Assembly (NCBI RefSeq): GCF_002846415.1
Contig: NZ_PJMX01000001.1
Span: 1,364,001-1,428,000, forward strand
Reading direction: 5' to 3'
From: Streptomyces sp. TLI_146
GTDB taxonomy: Bacteria; Actinomycetota; Actinomycetes; Streptomycetales; Streptomycetaceae
DNA: 64,000 bases
How positions within the stretch are numbered: position 1 is the first letter of the stretch; each line of letters starts with the position of its first letter. The notes under the pieces were generated by a model. That model saw only the letters and a program-made list of their open reading frames with translations, made no database searches and was not told the origin of the DNA. A program made the position numbers and the translations under genes. Positions 8,662 to 18,400 of this stretch are shown here, one piece after another.

Positions 8662-9747
8662 GTGCGTGTACTACAGGGCATCACGGGTGCCGTCATCGTC
8701 CTCGGGATCTTCTCCTCGGTGCTGCGCACCCTGGTGATCCCCCGGCCCACCCGCTCAGGGTTCACCCAGATCGTCCACGGCCTGGTCCGGCGGCCGTTCC
8801 AGCTGGTGGCCGACCGGCTGCCGGAGGCGGAGGCGAAGGACCGGATACTCGCCCCGGTGGCACCGCTGGCCATCGTGGTGACGCTGATGGGCTGGCTCGC
8901 GTGCTTCATGGTCGGCTACGCGCTCCTGGAGGCCGCCGTCAGCCGGCTGCCGTTCCAGGACGCGATGGTGGAGTCCGGTTCCTCGCTCTTCACCCTCGGC
9001 TTCGCCAGCGGCTCCCGCGTCACGCTCAACGTCATCGACTTCTGCGCCGCCGCCACCGGCCCCGTGGTGATCGGCCTCCAGATCGGCTATCTGCCCACCC
9101 TCTACGCCGCCTACCAGCGGCGCGAGACGGAGGTGACCCTCCTCCAGTCGCGCGCGGGCAGCCCGCCCTGGGGGCCGGAGATCCTCGCCCGCTACGCCCA
9201 GGTGGAGCTGCTGCACAGCCTCACCGAGCTGTTCCGCAACTGGGAGCGGTGGAGCGCCGAGGTGAGCGAGAGCCACACCACCTACCCGGTCCTGATCCAC
9301 TTCCGCTCGCCCAAGGCCAACCGCAACTGGCTGATCGCCCTGCTGGCGGTGATGGACGCGGCGGCGCTGCGGCTCGCCTTCAACCCCTCCCAGCCCACGG
9401 CCGAGGTGCGGCTCGCCCTGCGGGCCGGGTTCGTCTGCCTGCGCGACATCGCGGATCTGCGGGGCATCCCGTACGACCGCGACCCCCACCCCGACGACCC
9501 GCTGCAGCTCACCTACGAGGACTTCCTGCACGGTGTGGCACGGATGGCCGACCAGGGGTTTCCGATGGAGCGCACGCCCGAGGAGGCGTGGCCGCACTTC
9601 CGAGGCTGGCGGATCAACTACGAGCAGCTGGCGTACTGGCTGGCCCGGGACATCGACGCCGTGCCCGCCCCGTGGTCGGGCCCGCGCCGCACCACGGTCG
9701 CCGTCCGCACGCCCGTCACCCCGGTCGACCGCCGCCCGGTGGGGTGA
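8662..9747 (+). CDS. Ion-channel-like membrane protein
   Basis: 361 residues from GTG (VRVLQGITGAVIVLG). This start is preferred over one 45 bases upstream because ggaagga lies about 10 bases before it. Hydrophobic segments lie near residues 4-25, 75-100 and 125-150. Between the last two, SGSSLFTLGFASG looks like a degenerate K+-channel pore loop. The C-terminal 200 residues are soluble and helical (YAQVELLHSLTELFRNWERWSAEVSESH). It resembles two-TM ion-channel-like proteins seen beside many actinomycete clusters. Ion selectivity is not predictable. It lies just outside the antimycin cluster. Confidence 0.7.
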   Translation: MRVLQGITGAVIVLGIFSSVLRTLVIPRPTRSGFTQIVHGLVRRPFQLVADRLPEAEAKDRILAPVAPLAIVVTLMGWLACFMVGYALLEAAVSRLPFQDAMVESGSSLFTLGFASGSRVTLNVIDFCAAATGPVVIGLQIGYLPTLYAAYQRRETEVTLLQSRAGSPPWGPEILARYAQVELLHSLTELFRNWERWSAEVSESHTTYPVLIHFRSPKANRNWLIALLAVMDAAALRLAFNPSQPTAEVRLALRAGFVCLRDIADLRGIPYDRDPHPDDPLQLTYEDFLHGVARMADQGFPMERTPEEAWPHFRGWRINYEQLAYWLARDIDAVPAPWSGPRRTTVAVRTPVTPVDRRPVG

Positions 9748-9774
9748 CGGCCCGCGGCCCGCTCACTCGTCGCT

Positions 9775-9800
9775 GCGCAGGCGGGGGTTCAAAGACAGGC
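9775..9800. repeat. Half copy of the 47-kb inverted-repeat element
   Basis: These 26 bases match 47084-47109 (right half of a 74-bp inverted-repeat element) with one mismatch. The shared core is cgggggttcaaagacaggc. The left arm is not present here. It lies between the channel gene and antA, that is, exactly at the left edge of the antimycin cluster. Confidence 0.75.
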
Positions 9801-9812
9801 GCTGAGGACGTG

Positions 9813-10340
9813 TCACGCCGACTGCTGGTGCCAGGCGTTCTGGAAGTTGCGGCGGGCGCGGTGCAGCCGGGAGCGGACGGTGCCGACGGGGAGGGCCAGC
9901 GTCGCCGCCATCTCCTCCTCGTTCATGCCGTAGACCGCGCGCAGCACGAGGACTTGGCGGTGCTGGTCGGGCAGCCGGTCCATGGCGTCGGAGATGTGGA
10001 CGGTGTCCAGGGGGTTGCCGTCCTGGGCGCGGTCGGTCAGGTCGTCGGTGGGGCCCTGGCTCAGCCGTTTCGAGGTGCGGACCGCCTCCCGTACGGTGAC
10101 CGCGCGGACCCAGCCGTAGAAGGCCTCGGGTTCACGCAGGCCCCGGATGCCGCGGAAGATGGCGAGCATGGCCTCCTGCGCGGCGTCGGAGCTGTGGCCC
10201 TGGGCGATCGGCAGACAGAGCCGGCCGACGAAGGGCGCGATGTGCAGAAGGATGTCGTTCATGGCCCGGTCGTCCCCGGCCTGTGCGCGCGGCAGCAGGG
10301 CCGTGGTGACGGGGGCCTGCGCGTCGTTCGTCGTGATCAC
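9813..10340 (-). CDS. antA: Sigma-AntA, ECF-type cluster-situated sigma factor
   Basis: 175 residues from GTG after ggag. It contains region 2 (AAQEAMLAIFRGIRGLREPEAFYGWVRAVTVREAV) and region 4 (MDRLPDQHRQVLVLRAVYGMNEEEMAATLALPVGTVRSRLHRARRNF). It is an ECF-like sigma factor without an anti-sigma partner. In known antimycin clusters this factor drives antGF and antHIJKLMNO and is controlled by Clp proteolysis through a C-terminal Ala-Ala. Here the protein ends QQSA, so the penultimate residue is Ser. It is the second gene of antBA (76-bp gap). Identification rests on the whole cluster layout and is very secure. Confidence 0.93.
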   Translation of the reverse strand: MITTNDAQAPVTTALLPRAQAGDDRAMNDILLHIAPFVGRLCLPIAQGHSSDAAQEAMLAIFRGIRGLREPEAFYGWVRAVTVREAVRTSKRLSQGPTDDLTDRAQDGNPLDTVHISDAMDRLPDQHRQVLVLRAVYGMNEEEMAATLALPVGTVRSRLHRARRNFQNAWHQQSA

Positions 10341-10416
10341 CGCGGGAGTACTCCTGGACTCGGTCTGCTCGAACGGGTGCGTGGCGGGCGGGTGCCGCGC
10401 CGGGCCGGCGCGGCCC

Positions 10417-11721
10417 TCACGCGGACACCGCCACCGCGCCCTCGGCGTCGTCGCGGTGGGCGGCGAACGCGAGCAGGGTGGTGTGCAGGGCGGCGCCGAT
10501 CCCGTCCACCTGCTCGTGGGTGAAGCACCCCGCGCTGTAGGGCAGTTCGATGTCGAGCCGGTCGTCGAAGGAGACCACGCACGCCATCACGGGGCCGCGC
10601 CCGGCCTGGGGGAAGTAGTTCTCACGGGCCGGGGCGAGCCGTACGTCGGTGACCTCCAGACCGGCCGGGGTCACCGGCCCGGAGACACGGCCCATGTTGG
10701 TCACGATGACGCTGGTGGCGAGGAGCGCGGGGTGCTGCGGGACCTTCGGCAGCAGGTGCAGCTCCTGGAGGGGGTCGCCCCGCTCGATGGCCGTGTGCAG
10801 GTTCTCCGTGACCAGGCGGGCCAGGGCCAGCGGGTCCGCGTCGTGCGCCACTTCGAGCACGTCCAGGCAGGAGGTGACCGCGGGCACCATCACTTCGCGC
10901 TCCAGCGGCGGTGTGAGCCGGGAGCGCAGATCGACCGGGGAGAGGCAGCCGAGGGTGCGCGTGCCGGGCTCGCCGCCGAGCCGGTGGCGGACGGCGGTCA
11001 GGGCCGCCGCGGCGATCAGGCCGTGCACCGACACACCCTCGGCCTTCGCGAACCGCAGCAGCCGCGCGGTCTCGTCGGCCTCCAACAGCACACGCCGTAC
11101 GGCGAGTTCGGGCTCGGCGGGGGTGCGTTCGGTGCCCACGGCCTCGTACGGCAGACAGACGACGGGTGCCTGCTTCGCCCGCTCGACGCGGCGCGCGAGA
11201 TACTCCTCGGCCTCCCGCGCGGAGACGGGCGGCAGGAGTTCGGAGACGGGGCGCGGCCAGGTTTCGCCGTACTCCCCGGTGCCGTCCGGGAGTTCACCGG
11301 ACAGTGCGGTGTAGGTGTCCCACAGGGCGTTCTGGAGGGCGATGGCGCTGTGGCCGTCGGTGATGGTGTGGTCGACGCTGAGCATCACGGTGTGCTCGTC
11401 GGTGCCGCGCAGCAGCACCGCCCGCACCAGCGGGCCGCCGACGGGCAGCGGGGTGTTGAACTCCTCGGTGAAGGAGCCGGGCCCGGCGTCGCGGATCAGC
11501 AGCCTCGGCTGTTCGTCCGCCGCCATCGGCTGGAGCACATGGACCCCGTCCTCGACGGCGATCCGGCAGCGCAGCGAGGGGTGCTCGGCGACCTTGGCGG
11601 CGAACGCCGCGGCGAACAGCTTCTCGTCGAGGTCGCCGCGCACGGTGCAGGAGAGCACGGCACGGCTCCGCTGCGCCACGTAGATCGTTTCGACCGGGCA
11701 TAACTTGCGCTGCATCCCCAT
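10417..11721 (-). CDS. antB: AntB, condensation-fold acyltransferase for the C-8 acyloxy group
   Basis: 434 residues from the ATG at 11721; an in-frame GTG lies 21 bases upstream and a second ATG 6 bases downstream. The fold is that of NRPS condensation/PapA-type acyltransferases, with the catalytic HTITDG (HxxxDG) near residue 120. Known AntB proteins transfer diverse acyl-CoAs onto the C-8 hydroxyl of the dilactone, the last tailoring step, giving antimycin A variants. Leu-7 is a TTA codon (11701-11703), so the antBA transcript should need the bldA tRNA at its very start. It is transcribed away from antC across a long shared promoter region. Confidence 0.93.
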   Translation of the reverse strand: MGMQRKLCPVETIYVAQRSRAVLSCTVRGDLDEKLFAAAFAAKVAEHPSLRCRIAVEDGVHVLQPMAADEQPRLLIRDAGPGSFTEEFNTPLPVGGPLVRAVLLRGTDEHTVMLSVDHTITDGHSAIALQNALWDTYTALSGELPDGTGEYGETWPRPVSELLPPVSAREAEEYLARRVERAKQAPVVCLPYEAVGTERTPAEPELAVRRVLLEADETARLLRFAKAEGVSVHGLIAAAALTAVRHRLGGEPGTRTLGCLSPVDLRSRLTPPLEREVMVPAVTSCLDVLEVAHDADPLALARLVTENLHTAIERGDPLQELHLLPKVPQHPALLATSVIVTNMGRVSGPVTPAGLEVTDVRLAPARENYFPQAGRGPVMACVVSFDDRLDIELPYSAGCFTHEQVDGIGAALHTTLLAFAAHRDDAEGAVAVSA

Positions 11722-12464
11722 GACCTTTCGACTTTCCCTCACGCATTGGTTCCCGGCCGTATTGGCCGATGCGCGGATCCCGAATCGCGCTTCAGTGAAG
11801 CGGCAATTCCATTCTCCCGCAAGGCCTTCAAGGAGCCTTGCCGAGTGACCTATCCCTCAGACCCACCCGAACCCTCCGCGCACACGGCCCGCTTCCGCAG
11901 CCGGGGGAATACCCAGGGTGCCCCGAAAGCTAACCGGAACGGAGCCACCTCCTTCGCCGCGCAAGCCGATTTGGCTCAACATCGGCCCTCGGCCGACCCC
12001 GCGAGGAGCTCGCATACAGCGGTTTCGCCAAGGCGGCACTTGCCAACAGCACGATTTTTTAACAGGTCATGGCCGATTCGTTGACGCAAACTGAACTTCG
12101 AAAGCTGGCCAAATCCGTACCGCCGTGCACATGACATCCAGCAGGGTGAACCCCCTAATTCAAGGGTTTTTGACGGTCCGTCGGGGACACGCCCGGGAGG
12201 TTGATCCTCTTGACCCGCCGACTTCTCCTCATGCAGGGTGGCTGTTCCGAGGAAGGCAGCGCCCGTCACGGCACCGCCGGCTCTCACCGGGATTCCGCCC
12301 CCGCAGCGGTATTTCGGCGATGCATTCCTTGCTTCCGTTCCCATGCACATTCCGCTCACCAGGTGGGCGGATCGCACGCGCCTGCCCAACGGCTTCCCAG
12401 CGAGGGCCCGCGGGCTCTTTCCGCGTGCCGCGAATTTCACAGACGCCTAATGAGGGTTGGTGCC
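11722..12464. promoter_or_regulatory. Long divergent promoter region between antBA and antCD
   Basis: 743 bp without a gene. It carries the promoters of both core operons. In characterised strains this region is bound by the PAS-LuxR regulator FscRI from the candicidin cluster. Visible elements: a partly matching PAS-LuxR box at 11902-11917 (separate entry); an AT-rich stretch near 12048-12070 (acgattttttaacaggtc); and an imperfect dyad ccctaattcaaggg near 12154-12167. The antC ribosome site gaggg lies 8 bases before its ATG. No RNA gene or short conserved ORF is evident. Confidence 0.6.
11902..11917. promoter_or_regulatory. Candidate PAS-LuxR (FscRI/PimM-type) operator
   Basis: The sequence cgggggaatacccagg matches 12 of 16 positions of the PAS-LuxR consensus CTVGGGAWWTCCCBAG, including GGGA and CCC. 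It lies about 190 bp upstream of antB. The assignment is by eye and moderate; the site order fits known co-regulation of antimycin and candicidin. Confidence 0.3.
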
Positions 12465-15400
12465 ATGTCTGTCCAGGAGGACACCAGTAGCCCGCTGACC
12501 GGAGCCCAGCAGGGACTCTGGTTCGCCCAGCGGCTCGACCCCGCGAACGCCGCCTACAACACCGCCGAGTACGTGGAGATCCACGGGCCCGTGGACACCG
12601 CGCTCTTCGAGACCGCGCTGCGCCGCACCGTCGGCGAGGCGCAGACCTTCGCCCTGCGGTTCACCGACACCGCCGACGGCCCCCGCTCCGCGCCGGCCGG
12701 CGGTGACGACTGGCCGCTGCGGCTGGTGGACGTCAGCGGCGAGGCGGACCCGCGCGCGGCAGCCGAGGCATGGATACGCGCCGACATGGCGACGGCCGCC
12801 GACCTCGCCGAGGGGCCGTTGTTCACCCACGCCCTCTTCACCGTGGCCCCCGACCGCTACTTCTGGTTCCTGCGCGCCCACCACATCCTCCTCGACGGCT
12901 ACAGCTACAAGCTGGTCGCCCGGCGCCTGTCCGAGGTGTACGCGGCTCTCGCGGACGGCCGCGAGGTGCCCGAGTGCCCGTTCGCCCCGGTGAGCCGGCT
13001 GCTCGACGAGGAGACGGCCTACCGGGCCTCGGACCGCTTCGCGCGCGACCGCGCCTACTGGACCGGCCGGTTCGCCGACTCCCCCGGCGCCACCGGACTC
13101 ACCGAGGCCGTCGCGCCGCCGGCCGCCTCCTTCCTGCGCCGCACCTCGCTGCTCTCCGCCGCCGCCACCGAGCGGCTGTCCACCGCGGCCGCGCGCCTGG
13201 GCGGGTCACGCAACGACCTCGTCGTCGCGGCCGTCGCCGCCTATCTGCACCGGGTCACCGCCCAGCACGACATCGTGCTCGGCCTGCCCACCATGAGCCG
13301 GCTCGGCTCCACCGCCCTGCGCACCCCCGGCACGGCGTCCAACATCCTGCCGCTGCGCCTCGCCGTCACCCCCGCCACCACGGCCGGTGAGCTCGTCGGG
13401 GCCGTCGCCGCGGAGTTACGCGACGTCCGCAGGCACCAGCAGTACCGGGCCGAAGACCTGCGCCGCGACCTCAAACTCATCGGCGGGGCACGGCGGTTGT
13501 ACGGGCCGGTCGTCAACCTCGTCCCGTTCGACGAGGAGCCGCCCTTCGGCGGCCACCGCACCACCTCGCACCACCTGTCCGGCGGCGCCGTCGAGGACCT
13601 CCAGATCAACGTCCGCCCCGGCGCGGGCGGCGAGGGCCTGTGGATCGCCTTCGACGCCAACCCGGCCCTGTACACCGAGGCCGAACTCGAAGACCACCAG
13701 AGGCGGTTGCTGCTCCTGCTCGACCAGCTCGCCGAGGCCGACGCCGCCCTCCCGCTCGCCCGCACGAGCCTGCTACTGCCCGGTGAATCACCGCGGTACG
13801 CCACCGCCGAGGCCGCGCACACCGCGCCCGACGCCGTCCTGCCCACCCGCTTCGAGGCGCAGGCCGCCCGCAGCCCGCACGCCGTCGCCGTCACCTACGA
13901 GGGCGCCTCGCTGACCTACGCCGAGCTCAACGCCCGCGCCAACCGGATCGCCCGCCTGCTCGTCGAGCGCGGCGCCGGACCCGGGCAGGTGGTGGCCCTG
14001 GCACTGCCCCGCTCGGCGGAGCTCGTCGTCGCCCTGCTCGCCGTGGTCAAGTCCGGCGCCGCGTATCTGCCGCTGGACCCCGGCTACCCGGCCGAGCGCA
14101 TCCGCGCGGTGGCCGAGGACGCCGCGCCCGCGCTGCTCGTCACCGACGCGGGCACCGCGCCGACGCTGCCGGAGACCGGCGCGGCCGCGGTGGTCGTCGG
14201 GGACGCGGCCGTCGAGCGCGACCTCGCGGCGCGCCCGGACACCGACCTCACCGACGCCGACCGCCCGGCGCCGCTCACCCCGCGCGACCCCGCGTACATC
14301 ATCCACACCTCGGGCTCCACCGGCCGCCCCAAGGGCGTGGTGATCCCGCACTCCAACGTGGTGCGGCTCTTCGAGACGTCCGCCGCCCACTTCACCTTCG
14401 GCCCGGACGACGTGTGGACGCTCTTCCACTCGTACGCCTTCGACTTCTCCGTCTGGGAGATCTGGGGTCCGCTGCTGCACGGCGGCCGGCTCGTCGTCGT
14501 CCCGTACGACACCAGCCGCTCCCCGCGCGACTTCCTGCGGCTGCTGCGACGCGAGGGCGTCACCGTCCTCAACCAGACGCCGTCCGCCTTCCAGCAGCTC
14601 GTCCAGGCCGACCAGGAGGCCGGTGCCGAGGACGGCCCGCTCGCCCTGCGGTACGTGGTGTTCGGCGGCGAAGCCCTTGAGCCCGCGCATCTGCGCCCCT
14701 GGCTGGAGCGGCACGGCGACGAGTCGCCCGCCCTGGTCAACATGTACGGCATCACCGAGACCACCGTGCACGTCACCCATCAGCGCGTCACCCGCGAGCT
14801 GATCGAGGACCCGCGCGCCCGCAGCGTCATCGGCACCGCGCTCCCCGACCTTCGGGTGTACGTCCTCGACCACTGCCTCCAGCCGGTTCCGCCCGGCCGG
14901 GTGGGCGAGATGTACGTGGCGGGCCCCGGTCTCGCCCTCGGCTATCTGAACCGCCCCGAGCTGACCGCCGAGCGGTTCGTCGCCGACCCCTTCGGCGCCC
15001 CGGGCGAGCGGATGTACCGCACCGGCGACCTGGCCCGGCGTAGGGCCGACGGCACACTGGAGTACGCGGGCCGCTCCGACCAGCAGGTGAAGATCCGCGG
15101 CTTCCGGATCGAGCCCGGCGAGATCGAGGCCGCGCTCGTCGGCCACCCGGACGTGGCCCGCGCCGCCGTGGTCACCCGGGAGACCGAGGGAGCGGCCGAC
15201 CGGATCCTCGTGGCGTACGCGGTCCCCGCCCCCGGATCGCGTCCGCAGCCGGTCGAACTGCGCGCCCATCTCGCCGAGTCGCTGCCCGAGCACATGGTGC
15301 CCAGCGTGTGCGTGATCCTGGACGCGCTGCCGCTGACGGCCAACGGCAAGCTGGACGCCAAGGCCCTGCCCGCGCCTGACTTCGCCGCCGCGGCCACCGG

Positions 15401-18400
15401 CACCACCCCGGCCACCGGGTCCCAGGCGCTGGTGTGCCGCCTCTACGAGGAGCTGCTGCGGCTGCCGGAGGGGACGGTCGGCGCCGAAGACAACTTCTTC
15501 GACCTGGGCGGCCACTCGCTGCTCGCCACCCGGCTGATGACCCGGCTGCGCTCGGCCACCGGCGCCGAGGTCTCCATGGCCGCGTTCTTCGCCCTGCCCA
15601 CCCCGGCCGCGCTCGCCGCCCACGTCACGTCCGACGGACCCGGCGCCGACCGCCCGCCGCTGGTCCGCGCCGAGCAGCCGGACCCGGTGCCGCTCTCCGC
15701 CACCCAGCAGAGCATGTGGTTCCTCAACCAGCTGGACGGGGCGGCCGCCACGTACAACATTCCGCTGGTGGTGCCACTGGCCCGGGAGATCGACGTGGAC
15801 GCCCTGCGGGCGGCCCTGTCCGACGTCGCCGACCGGCACGAGAGCCTGCGCACCCTGCTCCCGGAGACCGGCGGCACACCCCGCCAGGAGATAGCCGCGC
15901 CGGGCACCCTGCGGCCCGTGCTGCACGTGGTCGACTGCCCCGCGCAGGAGGTCGAGGCGTATGTCGCCCTCGCACGCGGGCACCGGTTCGACCTCACCCG
16001 GGACCAGCCGCTGTGGGCCGGTCTGTACGGAACCGGGGCGGCGCGCACGCTGGTGATCGTCCTGCACCACAGCGCGGCCGACGGCTGGTCGCTGCGCCCG
16101 CTGGCCGAGGACCTGTCCACCGCGTACGCGGCCCGCGCCGAGGGCCGCGATCCGAGCTGGGACGAGCTGCCGGTCCAGTACGCCGACTACGCGTTGTGGC
16201 AGCGCGAACTGCTCGCTGCCGACGGTAACTTGATGGCTCGTCAGCTCGACTTCTGGAAGGACGCGCTCGGCGGTCTTCCGGTCGAGATCCCGCTGCCCGC
16301 CGACCGGCCCCGCCCCCAGGCCCCGGGCCGTCGCGGCGGCCATCTGACCCTCGACGTCTCCCCCGAGCTGCACCGCGCCCTGCTGCGGCTCGGCGACGAG
16401 AGCGGCGCGAGTCTGTTCATGGTGCTGCAGAGCGCCCTGGCCGCCCTGCTCACCCGCTGGGGCGCGGGCACCGACATCCCCATCGGCACTCCCGTGGCCG
16501 GGCGCGCCGACGAGGCGCTCGACGACCTGATCGGCCTGATGGCCAACTCGCTGGTGCTGCGCACCGACACCTCGGGCGACCCCGAGTTCCGCGAACTGCT
16601 CGGCCGCGTACGGGACTTCGACCTGGCCGCCTACGACCACCAGGACCTGCCGTTCGACCGGCTCGTGGAGGAGCTCAACCCGGCCCGCACCCCGGCCCGC
16701 CACCCGCTCTTCCAGGTCATGCTCGCCCTGCAGAACAACACCGAGGCCGTGCTGCGGCTCGGCGGCAACGAGGCGCCGCTGCGGCCGAGCGCCACCGGCA
16801 CCGCCAAGTTCGACCTCTTCGTGGACGTGGTGGAGCACCGCGCGCACGACGGCGCCGGGGACGGCCTCGCCTGCCACATCGAGTACGCCGCCGACCTGTT
16901 CGACCACCCGACCGTGGAGCGCGCGGCGCGGGCCCTGCACGCCCTGCTGACCGCTGTCGCCGACGACCCCGGTCTGCGCCTCGGCGCCCTGCCCGCCCCC
17001 GAGCCCGTGGTCCGGGCCGAGACGGCGGACGACGGGTTCGAACCGGCGGCCCTGGAGCGCGAACTCCTCGCCCGGGGCGATCTGCGCGACGCGGTGGCCG
17101 TGCCCGGCGCGGCCGGACGGCCGACCGTGTTCGCCGTACCGACCCGGGCCGCCGCGGCCGAGCAGGCGGCCCGCGCCCTGCGCCGCACCGACGCCGAGCG
17201 CGCGCCCCGGATCACCGCCGTCAGCGACCTGCCGAGGAAGCCCGACGGCACCCTGGACACCGAGGCGCTGGACCGGCTGCCCGTCGTCGACACCGAGGCC
17301 GCCGAGCAGTGGGAGCGCGGCCTGGCCGGGCTGCCGGGCGTCCGCTCGGCGACCGTGTCCCTGGAGGAAGTCACCGAGCAGCTCGGCCGGTTGTACATCG
17401 GCTCGTCCTCCGCGCGCACGGACGCCCCCGCGCACACCTCCGGCGCCGACGCCGGCCCGGCCGTCCCCGCGCTGAGCGAAGGCCCCGAGCTGCCCGAGCC
17501 GACGGTGGGCAGCTGGGCCGAGGCGCTGCGGCGGGCGGCCGAGGGCGGCCCGCACGCCGAGGTCGTCCACGTCCGCGCCGACGGCACCGAGACCCGCCGC
17601 AGCTACGCCTCGCTGATCGAGGAGGCCTCGCGCGTCCTGGGCGGTCTGCGCGAGCTCGGGCTCCGCCCCGGCGACCAGGTGATCCTCCAGTGCGAGGACA
17701 CCGAGGACTTCCTCGCCACACTGTGGGGCTGCGTCCTGGGCGGCTTCGTCACCGTGCCGCTGACCGTCCCCGTCTCGTACGCGACGACGTCGGCGCCCCT
17801 GACCAAGCTGGAGGGCGTGTGGGAGATGCTCCACCGCCCGTGGATCATCACGTCCGCGTCCGGCGAGGCGGGGCTGCGCGACCTCGCCGCGCGGCGCGCG
17901 TGGGACGGCCTGCGGCTCACCACCACGGACGCCCTCCGCGAGGGTCCGGCCGACGGCGACTGGCACCCGGCCCGGCCCGACGACGTGGTGCTGATGCTGC
18001 TGACCTCGGGAAGCACCGGGCTGCCCAAGGCGGTCCGGCTCAGCCACCGCAACGTCCTGACCCGGGCCGCGGCCACCGCCTCCCTCAACTCCCTGACCGA
18101 GCACGACGTCTCGGTCAACTGGATCCCGCTCGACCACGTCACCGGTGTGGTCATGTTCCATCTGCGCGACGTCTATCTGGGCTGCCGCCAGGTGCACGCG
18201 CCGACGTCCTGGATCCTGGAGGACCCGCTGCGCTGGATGGACTTGGCGCACCGGCACCGGGCCACTGTCACCTGGGCCCCCAACTTCGCGTTCGGCCTGG
18301 TCAGCGAGCAGGCGCACCGGATGGCGGGGCGGCCCTGGGACCTCTCCCCGATGCGGCTGGTGATGAACGCGGGCGAGGTGGTCGTCGCCGCGACCGCCCG

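Noticed and set aside
12154..12167. ccctaattcaaggg as a PAS-LuxR operator
   Set aside because: The orientation of C and G blocks is opposite to the consensus (CCC first, GGG last), so it was left as an unassigned dyad.
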